NCBI GenBank assembly: GCA_018398765.1
Contig: JAHBMJ010001720.1
Span: 1-26,973 of the forward strand
DNA length: 26,973 nt
Origin: Chromera velia
Taxonomy: Eukaryota > Sar > Chromeraceae
Direction of reading: 5' to 3'
Position numbers and translations under genes: made by a program. Below the pieces are notes generated by a model. It saw only the letters and a program-made list of their open reading frames with translations, ran no database searches and was not told the origin of the DNA. Position 1 is the stretch's first letter. The number at the start of each line of letters is the position of its first letter. Shown here in pieces: positions 18,610-26,973 of this stretch.

Positions 18610-21600
18610 ATGGGTTGCTTCTTGAGCAAATCGCAGGACGTGAAGGATGCTGCAGAAGCACCCAAGCCGAAGCCTGTGACGACTGTGAAGGTGAAACCTC
18701 TTCAAAGCAGAACAAAGACCGTCGGAACAGTCAAGACAGAAGGACTGGAGCTCTCTCAAAATGAAGGGGGAGAGCTTGAGCACTTCCGGGCGGATGTGAA
18801 TGCGACACCACACCTGCGCAGAGGTGTAAGTTGTTTGAAGATCATAGAGGAGAACTCAGTGCTGGTGGCAGTGCGTGTGCGTCCGCTGAATGAGAAAGAG
18901 AAATCTTCTCGATCGCCTTCCTGTGTGGACGTCACCAGCCCGACAAGCATCTCGCTCTCGGGCAGTTCGAAGAAAGAATTCAATTTTGACTGCGTGATGA
19001 GGGAAGATACAACTCAGCAGGAAGTCTTCGATCGTTCCGCTCGTCCTCTCCTTCACAAGGTTCTGCAAGGTAAGTCGAATGTGGGACATGCAAGCTGATT
19101 TATTTCTCCGGAACAGAATCGAGTCGTGAGGCCTTTGAAGGCTTTTTCTGGCATCAACTCTGCATGAGGCAATCGCAAAGGAGCTGCCCTACAGGCATAC
19201 ATGTGAATTTTAAGGCACTGCTGCTTTTGCAGAAGAGGTCGAGTGTCCTTCATAATCTCAAAATCTGAGCCAAATGCCGTTAAGATTTCCTCTGAGGGGT
19301 GGAGCATGACCCACTCTTTCCGCAACTTGTGAGAATTTTTCAACTTGGGACTAGTACAGCTTTGCTTCCAGACTGTTTTGAGAGTTTGGTATTATGTCGA
19401 TTTCTGGACGCCCAAGCTTTCCAGCTTTTGCTCAAAAAGCAGCTTGCAAACCCTGTCCCCATTGCCTTCATCCAACTCATGCAGGATATAACGGTTGTCT
19501 GTTTGCGTATGGGCAAACGGGGTCTGGAAAGACATGGACAATGCTTGGAGAGGGGAAGGCAGAGAACAAGGGAATCATTCCGAACCTCTGCGACGAGCTG
19601 TTTGAACAAGTGGAGGCCAGAAAGGACCGGCAGACGTTCACAGTACAGTGCGGTATGTTGGAGATCTACAATGAGAACCTGAACGATCTGCTGGTCCGCA
19701 CAAGTGCAAAGGAAGATGCACGAGATCTCCAGATTTTCGAGGACAAAACTGCGGGCGGAAGAGGCATCTATGTCGACGGGCTGAGTGCCATGAATGTGGA
19801 TTCTCCTTCCGCAGTGCTGCAGTTGATTGCCGATGGACAGCGACGAAGGGCTGTGGGGAGAACGAACATGAATGAACACTCGAGCAGGTCCGTGAACTCG
19901 TCTTCGTGAATACCTTCTTCTCTTCTAGCTCTTCCTGTGGATGCACAAAAGGTCGTCTTATACGGTCTTGCATGGGAAAGAGGAGCTCAAGTATTTCGTG
20001 CTTTTTGAAACAATGAGGGAGGAACGAGCTATCTCTTGCCTTCTTTCCATTTCCGTAAGATTGCTGTCTCCCCGCTGCCCTCTCCCTTTCTTCCCCTGCC
20101 CAACCCTGTATGCATGCTGTCGTGCCCGTTCGTTCTTTGCAAGGTCTTGCCCTACTGACCCGAGAATCGGCCTGCCAGCCTTCGTGCAGAGAGTTTGAGA
20201 GAGTGTTACCCATGCAATCGCACAACCAACTCACTGGTTTGGGGGTGTTTTTGTGCCACACACACACACACACGCACACGCACACACACACACACACACA
20301 GACACACAGACACACACACACACACATGCATTGGGTTTTGATCCATGCATGAGAGAAAGCATGCAGGTCTCACGCAGTAGTGACTCTCCGGATCACCTCT
20401 GTGGAGGCAGGGGACGAGGAGGGGATCTCAAAGGCCACCTGTAAATTCCATCTCATCGATCTGGCGGGTCAGCCAGTCTGTCAGTCAGACAAACAAACAG
20501 ACACAGAAGCACACACACAGACACAAAGACAGACAGAAACCGAGCATCTGCACAGTTTGTTCTCTTTACAGGTCAAATTCTTGGGCGGCCCTCTTTTTGA
20601 TCGAGTCGCGCTAGCTCATGGATCGACGTGCTCCCCTCCCCCATGCAATCGATTTCCGACAGATGATGTCTGTTTTGGAGAGGACAAACGTCCTCAAATT
20701 CACGGATTGAAGCACCCACCCAAAATCAACGAACCAATCAATCAATCACATGCATGAGATCATGCAGGAAGTGAGAGGGCCCGCGCGACCGGAGCCACGG
20801 GCACACGACTGAAAGAGGGGGCCCAAATCAACCTGTCCCTCTCTGCGCTTGGGAATGTGATCAATGCACTCACGGATCCTTCCAGGACACGCACACATGT
20901 GCCCTATAGAGACTCCAAATTGACCAGACTTCTTCAGGTCTGCCTGTCTGTCTGTCTGTCTGTCTGTCTGCCTGTCTGTCTGTCTGTCTGTCTGTCGAGC
21001 TGCCTGTTTGTCTATTTGTTTGACTGCCCATCTGTCTGCCTGCCTGCTTTTACCCGTTTATGTGGCTTTGCGGGATTCTGTGGTTTCAATGGATGCGGAA
21101 GTCGCGGGGAATTTTTATTCTTCCCCTTTTGTTGTTCCACAGGGGTCCGAGTCCAAGTTGGTGCTTTCTCTTCAGACTGACACTCAATTCGTAGTCCTAG
21201 TCGTTGGGCTTTCTTCAATCAGTAGATTCGGCAGGGCGGGAGGATGCGCAGAAAGAAACAGATCCGCAGACAGATCAACGCTTCCATTCGACTTGAAAGG
21301 AAAAGGCGAGGATAGATGAGTTTATTGAGAAACTGCATATGCAAAATGAAAAAAGGAATGAATAAAAACGATCCAGAGGTCTCTAGCCCTCTCCGTAAAA
21401 GTGTCCAGGCCTGAGAAGGAAGGACAGATGAAAGAAATCACACAACTATCGGTCATCGTAAAAAGGAGAAGGGAGAAGTTTCATACAAACAGAGACAGAG
21501 ACAGACAGCCAAAATGGAAGGACGAAAATCCCGTGTCCGCCCGTCCACCTCACTTTCCACCCGCCTTTCCTTCCCCCCTCTGGTCTTTCAGGACTGCTTG

Positions 21601-22441
21601 GGAGGGAACAGCTTCACGGCCATGATCTGCAACGTTTCTCCTGCTGAGGTGAACGCGGAAGAGACCCTGTCATCGCTTCGGTGTGTCTGTCAACCCTACT
21701 CTGCGTCTATTTGTCTGTCTGTCAGGCTGCCTGATTGACCGTCTGAAGGAAGAGAAGTGGAATCGAGAAAATGATGTTATCAAATTGTTTATCGGTTTCT
21801 CCGTCTGTCTCCCTGTTTGATTGTCTGTCTGTCTGTCTGTCTGTTTGTCTGCCTGTTTCTTTGTTTGTCTGTCTGTCTGTCTGTCTTTCTGATTGTTTGT
21901 TTGAGTGTTTCACTGTCTGACTGTCTGACTGAGTGTCTGAAGTGCCAATAATATCGATAGCATCTTTCGGGGTCCCCCTTCCGGTGTTTGTCTTGTCCGT
22001 TTTCCTTCCATTGAAATAAGTTTCGAGCTACCCCCGAATCATTGCAGGTTTGCGGAGAGAGCAAAAAAGATCCAAAACAAGGCCCGCGTGAACATCGATC
22101 CGAAGGCCGAGAAGATTTTGCAGCTGATGAGAGAGAACGAAGCCCTCAAAGCTCGCATCAAACAGCTCGAAGCAAAGGTGAACCAACTCCAGGCAAAGCT
22201 CAAAAACAGAGGGGCTGCTGCGGGTGCGGGTGCGACGACAGTCAACATCGAGGAGACGAACGTGAATGTCGAAGACCACTCAAACGTCAATCGAGTTTCC
22301 AACGCATGGGAAAACGAGGCAGGGGCAGGAGAAGATGAGGACCAGGCAGCGAAAAAGGAAGGCTGCTGCGGGAGCATTATGTCGGTCTTTGATCGTTTCA
22401 AAGGAAAGCCAAAAGAAGAGGACACTTCAGCTCAAAATTGA
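18610..22441 (+). CDS. Kinesin motor protein with N-terminal MGC acylation signal (538 residues, 6 exons)
   Basis: Exons are 18610-19069, 19485-19887, 20367-20467, 20768-20937, 21592-21680 and 22048-22441. All phases agree and the sum is 1617 bp. The start MGCFLSKS has Gly2, Cys3 and Ser6, as in myristoylated and palmitoylated proteins. The motor domain spans about residues 83-416: VAVRVRPL (86-93), P-loop GQTGSGKT (163-170), switch I SSRSH (286-290), switch II DLAGSER (319-325), [16 protein letters not shown], then [18 protein letters not shown] leading into a neck. A short coiled coil (about 427-460) and an acidic linker follow, and the tail has CC at 514-515 and FDRFKGK. The protein should walk on microtubules using ATP. 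The stalk is very short for a transport kinesin. The subfamily is not assigned; the N-terminal motor implies plus-end movement. Confidence 0.93.
20258..20326 (+). repeat. (CA)n microsatellite in kinesin intron 2
   Basis: About 30 CA units with scattered CG and GA interruptions occupy the intron 19888-20366, about 40 bases before its acceptor. Confidence 0.9.
20939..21055 (+). repeat. (CTGT)n array directly after the donor of kinesin intron 4
   Basis: The exon ends CTTCTTCAG and the donor GTCTGC runs straight into CTGT/CTGC tetranucleotide units. The array decays gradually over about 115 bases. Confidence 0.9.
21690..21935 (+). repeat. Degenerate (CTGT)n arrays in kinesin intron 5
   Basis: Two CTGT-rich blocks lie after the donor of the intron 21681-22047, the larger at about 21803-21895. 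The unit is the same as in intron 4 and the strand is the same. Confidence 0.85.
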
Positions 22442-24600
22442 TAAAGCGTACTTGCGTTTCATTCTGCTCCACACTCATGATCATCATCTTGAAGCTGATG
22501 CTACATGACACACCTATTGTGTACAGGCGTGACTCTTGGAGCAGTTTGGTGGACAAAAAGCGGATCAGTAAAACGTTGCCATAGTGACAAACACTTGGAC
22601 GTTCTCCATTGACAGTGGTCTTTGTGAAATCTGTGGTAGTCCTGCGTTATTCTACATATTTCTACACAATATGTAGCCTTCCAGGTATTTTTGCTGTCAA
22701 TTTTGCCAGTTTTTACCTCTGTATGATACAGTGTATCGCATATACCTACACAAATTGGCATTCAAGACTGCAAAATACTGCAAAGGTACTCTGCTACGTC
22801 TTGCCCACCAATAGGCTTAGAAATTAACTTAATGCAAGCCGCTTTTAAAACATACCGAACTTAATCGAATTGTATTAAGACCTAGACTAAGACTAATAAT
22901 ATTGACGTAAATTAATTTATATGGATCATGGCGATCATGCCGATGAGCTACATTAAATTAAAAGTGATTTTTATATTACAATTTTTGAAATAGAAAGTAT
23001 AGTTTAAGGCAATGCAAATTATATAGGAGTCATAATGGGATGTACAGAAAACTGATGAGAGATAGCCTAGAGGCCCTAGACTATGTAAGAGATAGTGTAG
23101 TAACACTGTGGTTGCATGCTGTGCTAGTTATTCTCAGGCTGCGGTGGCGTCAGGCAGTTTATTGTGCCTTTTCGCTAGCCTTTCCGGTCAAAATTTCCAG
23201 AGTTTCATTTAGTTTTGCTCCGTCTAGGATACGTCTTCCTGGGCAATCTAAATACTTAACTTGAAGTGAGCTGCTTTAATAAAGTTATGTAAGCTTTCGA
23301 TCCTATAAAAGCCTTCAAATGCCCTGTGCAAGGCACTGCATTATATTAGTCTGCATACTGTAGTGCATGGCAGCATGGGGCCTACCTAGGCCCATTCAGC
23401 AGTAAACTAGAATATGCATGACTTTTTGTTTAACATATCGGCCCACTGAGGATTGGCCTTTGTCTTTCTGGCTAGCTCGCCGGTTTTAGCCAAGGTTTTA
23501 GCCAAATCATCCATCACTATTAAATATAATTTAGATCAATATATTATGATTATCTAAATGATCATTACGTTAAAAAAATAATTAAGTTAGCAAACAATTT
23601 ATAATAACTATAATTTAAGTTTACTACTATAAGTAACACTGAAGTTCAAGTTTTTTTGACACTAAAACTAAGGTGACTTATATGATTTTAAATGATGCAA
23701 ATTATTCATTGCAAAACTTTATTAATTAGTTGGAAGTTGCAAAACAGAGTTGTTTTTAAAAAAGAAATACAATCAAGTACACTTGGAATGAGGTTTTCAT
23801 AAGTATACTGTACCGAATCAGTCGGACAGTTACTGTCACGCAAAGCAAAATAATATATTTTTGGTCTACAGATGTACGTTTCCAATCTTTTGGCTTGAAC
23901 ATTTCAATCTCACGCCGCACGCCGGCAAAATTTGGGCCGCCCGAGTCTATTTTTTTTTTTTTCTGAATTTCTTTTGCCTTATTTTCCTTCAAATTGTCTA
24001 GCAAATTGTGCACACGCCCTGCATAACATGATGCATAGTGTGTACCCCCTGTATCATTCCGTCTTTGCATGCTTTCTTTTCGGACTCTTCATTCGCCGCG
24101 TTACGACTCGGACTGCCAGCCAGCTCGATCGTCCATCTAATTTCCATTTTGTCTTGTATGTAATTGTGTCTATGCCAGAGCTTTTCACCAATCCGTCCAC
24201 ATCGCCAGGCCGATTTGAGCTTTTACAATTTACCTTCAGCACTGTCCTGATTTTTGATCGATCGATTGTGTATTATGTATTTTGCTTCTTCTGTCTCCCG
24301 GTTCACTCTCTAATCCCCTCGCTGTTGGACCATTATTGCTGCCCAAGCCACTTCGATCATTCAAGCAGCATGACCCTCCCATGCACGTGTGCATGTCAAT
24401 CCGTCGTGACTCTGACAGATCGACTTTCATTTTCAGTGTGCGCACGGCAACCAGCTCACTTTAGAACGATACAAGCAAACATGCAAACAGGCCGGGCAAG
24501 CAGGCAGAGAGGCTGCTCCTTTCAATGACATTCGTTCACAACGACCAACTACGCACTGCATGTCCAACCTGGGCTGTGGATGCACTGCAGGCCATGGAGG
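22442..24600. other. A+T-rich spacer downstream of the kinesin gene
   Basis: The first few hundred bases probably hold the kinesin 3' untranslated region. From about 22640 to 24000 the DNA is strongly A+T-rich with no protein-like frame. It contains a direct duplication of GGTTTTAGCCAA (23482-23505) and a short palindrome, GGGCCTACCTAGGCCC, near 23379. No gene, RNA gene or clear transposon was recognised. Confidence 0.65.
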
Positions 24601-24622
24601 AGTGGGAAGCCGTCCTGAAGGG

Positions 24623-24661
<39 letters not shown>

Positions 24662-25804
24662 GGCGAGACTCAATCGAGCACTTAAGTCACCTCGAGAGCG
24701 TTCGATCAAGCTGCACTTTGCTTGAACTTTAACTTTAACTTTGAGAGACTTCTAGCATGCATCATATCGCTTGTTTCTTGCTTGCATCAAGGAAGAGCTG
24801 CTCACGTGGCATGGACACGTACTTCACACAGTGTTTGATCGGTCACTTGACCTGGAGAGTTTTTCTCCCGTCAAGTGAGCGAGCAGTCAAACACCGTGTA
24901 ACTTTAGGTGAATCCAAAACGTCCTCAGCCGCCTTCAGCCACAGACTTTGCTCTTCTGCCTGCATGGGCCTCTCAGCGAAAGACAACGCACATGAACACC
25001 CAGACATGCAATTAACTGGAAAAGGCAGGATGGCTGTGAATACTCAGTCAGACATGAAACTGAATAACTACAAGAGGACGTTTGCTCTAGCGTTTGATTG
25101 AAGCGCTGCACTTCGGGATCGGGTCCATTCATTGACTTAGGGTCTGGATCTCGAGAAAGGTGCAGGATGAAGCTGAAACAAGACGCAGCTGGTACAGAAA
25201 TTCAATCGAAATGAGTTGAGGGGACGCAGGCAAGAGGAGGGCCAAGAATTGAGGGAGGGAAGAAAAATGACAGCAATGCAGAGAAAAGGCCCACAGAAAA
25301 AGAGGGAGACTGCGCCGAGAGGGGAACGTTGCCTATCTGTGCGGCGGAGAAAAGTCAGATGCAGAGAGAGAGAGAGAGAGAGAGCTATTTCCAGGAAGCC
25401 ATAGAGGCAAAACACAGCACGCTGAAGCACCCGTGACATGTCCTCAATCAAAGGAGCTTGTTGAATTCAAAAAAGACTTTTCCGACCGAATTAACTTAAA
25501 AAAGAACATCAAATCAAGAAGGACTTCTGAAAGAAGCGACGCTTTTGCACCTCCGAAGATAAAGCTGACGGTTGTCTGACCAATCAGATTGTAAGCAGGC
25601 GAAAATTCCATCGTGTTCCCTTTCCCTTTCCCTTTCCCCCCATGCGCTTCCCTCCTTCCTTTTTGACTTGCTCCACTATTCTTTTCTCTTCTCTTCCTTT
25701 TTTTCCTTCTTTGATTCGTTTCCCCTTTCTGTCAATTCTTTCAGTTTCGATTTCCCCCGCCTTCTTAATTTCTTCGGTTTTCGCTTCTTCTTCTCTTCTG
25801 TCAG
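24601..25804. other. Spacer with microsatellites and a pyrimidine tract
   Basis: It holds (AG)n at 24629-24657 and 25363-25386, three tandem AACTTT units at 24725-24742, a long hairpin at 24826-24899, and an almost pure pyrimidine stretch at about 25611-25802 that starts with four TTTCCC-like units. A 10-codon protein-like stretch (AMEEWEAVLKGY near 24590) has no supporting exon neighbours. Confidence 0.6.
24826..24899. repeat. 74-nt inverted repeat / hairpin
   Basis: Paired blocks are ACACAGTGTTTGA with TCAAACACCGTGT, then CACTTGAC with GTCAAGTG, then GGAGA with TCTCC, around a short T-rich loop. The pairs appear in the correct nested order. It could be a structured RNA precursor or a very small inverted-repeat element; no target duplication was seen. 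Confidence 0.65.
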
Positions 25805-26332
25805 TCAAACACCAGTAGAAGAATTTGAGCCAGAGAGGTCTCCCTGTCCCTCTGCAGTCTCCAGACTTTCCTCACTGGACGAAGGGTGGGTCGACAGTTC
25901 CGCTGTCGTCCCCCCTCGGTGGTGGTGTCTGTTGCTGCATGGCTGGAGACTCGGGGTCGGGCTCAGGCTGGGGGCTCGGCTAGAGGCGCCACGAACTGAT
26001 GCGCTTGGACTCAGAGCACGCACCAGAATTGTGTAGATGCTGCAATCAGATCGAATCAAACGCACTTGGTCGGAAGGTGAAGATTGAGGCTGTCAGTGAA
26101 AAAAAAGGAAACGGGGGCGTCCCAAGCATTTGCATGTGCAGAAAGGAGGATACGCAGCACGATGAATGGAGAGGGCGAGAGGGGCAGAGAAAGGGTCTCT
26201 CTCGGGTACAGGGATAAATCTGCATCAGGAACAGACGTGGTGATTCTCTTTCTTTCCGTTTTCTCCTCTCTTGACTCTTAAGTCGGGCAGGCAGACAGGC
26301 AGGCAGGCAGGCAGGCAGACAGACAGACAGCC

Positions 26333-26412
<80 letters not shown>

Positions 26413-26766
26413 GGAGAGGGAGAGAGAGAGGGAGAGAGGGAGAGAGGGAGAGAGAGAGAGGGAGAGAGGGAGAGAGAGAGAGAGAGGGAGGGAGTGGGAG
26501 GGGAAGAGAGCGGGAGGGGGGGGACTGACGGATCTCTTTTGAAGTCCTGCCCCTCTGGAAGGGGTTTTCCGAAATCCACGAGGGATTTCTTCTTTGGACC
26601 TCTTTGGCCTGTTCGACTGCGTTCTCGACTTCCTCGTCCGACCTCACCCTTGAGAGGGAAGCAGACTCGCCTGTTCTTCCGGTCTGGATGCACACAAATC
26701 GCCTGTGCATGAATGTGAACGAACAGAACTCCTCGAACGCCGCCAGTGTGGGTTGTTGTTCCTTTC
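25805..26766 (-). CDS. Probable 3' exons of an unidentified minus-strand gene
   Basis: A terminal exon is proposed at 26039-25805: it has a tgattgcag acceptor, then IYTILVRALSPSASVRGAS, then a Ser/Thr/Gly-rich tail ending GSNSSTGV and TGA. An upstream exon is proposed at 26766-26530 (acceptor gttcag, donor GTCAGT). Two frames are open across it. One gives natural-looking protein (VRSDEEVENAVEQAKEVQRR, NPSWISENPFQ). The other (KSLVDFGKPLPEGQDFKRD) is the one whose phase fits the terminal exon. I recognise no family and cannot decide between the frames, so an intermediate exon may exist. Confidence 0.35.
26280..26520 (+). repeat. Compound microsatellite: (GGCA)n, (CT)n, (CA)n, (GA)n
   Basis: GGCA units (26286-26330) are followed by CT units, CA units and a long GA-rich array with GGGAGA interruptions. 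It lies in the probable intron between the two minus-strand exons, starting about 10 bases after the GTCAGT donor in gene sense. Confidence 0.9.
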
Positions 26767-26915
26767 CTGAACATAAATAAGCATGCATGCATGCAACCAT
26801 TTAGTGACACTCCCTACTTGATGTCTCTCAACTTGCAGTGGTGAGAGAGTCCAAAAACACCCCAAAGAATTTTGATTCCTTCCGACGCAGTCGTCGAGGG
26901 GACAGAAAGACAGAA

Positions 26916-26916
<1 letters not shown>

Positions 26917-26973
<57 letters not shown>
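26917..26973 (+). repeat. (CA)n(GA)n compound microsatellite at the window end
   Basis: About 15 CA units pass directly into GA units that continue to the last base. The compound order and strand are the same as at 8280, 9251, 10567 and 26356. Confidence 0.9.

Noticed and set aside
24525-24725. Possible plus-strand exon containing AMEEWEAVLKGY
   Set aside because: The protein-like part is about 12 residues and runs into an (AG)n microsatellite; no matching neighbouring exon or splice pair was found.
24757-25101. 114-codon plus-strand open frame
   Set aside because: It contains the 74-nt hairpin, shows no domain or codon signal, and has no flanking exons.
25616-25642. TTTCCC repeats as an interstitial telomere
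   Set aside because: Only about four units are present within a longer pyrimidine tract, and the unit is not the TTTAGGG type expected for plants and many protists.
26271-26528. Open frames of Arg/Glu or Ser/Leu through the microsatellites
   Set aside because: They are simple translations of (GA)n and (CT)n repeats, not genes.
1-26973. CRISPR arrays, bacterial operons or phage genes
   Set aside because: The introns, spacing and repeat types are eukaryotic; no regularly spaced repeat array with unique spacers is present.

Overview
The window looks like nuclear DNA of a eukaryotic protist. Coding sequence is interrupted by GT-AG introns of about 160-650 bp, genes are long and G+C-rich, the spaces between genes are A+T-rich, and dinucleotide and tetranucleotide microsatellites are abundant, mostly in introns. 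The style (ankyrin/kinase/RING fusions, huge low-complexity armadillo-like proteins, many repeats) suggests an alveolate such as a chromerid (Chromera-like). That assignment is inference from style only.

Layout. (1) Positions 1-4075, + strand: the 3' part of a gene for an ankyrin-repeat, coiled-coil, protein-kinase, RING/zinc-cluster protein. Its first exons are one-repeat ankyrin cassettes. Its last part is broken by a one-base frame change near 3418 and an in-frame TGA at 3608-3610. (2) 4076-6506: A+T-rich spacer with a previously unlabelled 224-bp inverted-repeat element (4916-5139) flanked by TATTG target duplications, a long palindrome and an orphan open frame. (3) 6507-17679, - strand: one very large gene. 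I resolve it into 10 exons whose phases all agree and which sum to 8559 bp (2852 residues). It is an armadillo/HEAT-like helical protein with a SAM domain split between two exons. (4) 17680-18609: the shared 5' region between divergent genes. (5) 18610-22441, + strand: a complete six-exon kinesin (538 residues) starting MGCFLSKS, a predicted myristoylation and palmitoylation signal. (6) 22442-25804: A+T-rich spacer with a 74-nt hairpin and no gene I can support. (7) 25805-26973, - strand: the probable 3' end of another gene plus dense microsatellites.

The most notable items are the predicted membrane-anchored kinesin, the new foldback/MITE-like element, the broken kinase-RING fusion gene, and a strong preference for GTCAG splice donors in the large minus-strand gene. 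The genes do not form an obvious pathway. The divergent kinesin and SAM/armadillo genes share a 930-bp promoter region and might be co-expressed, but the sequence does not prove this.
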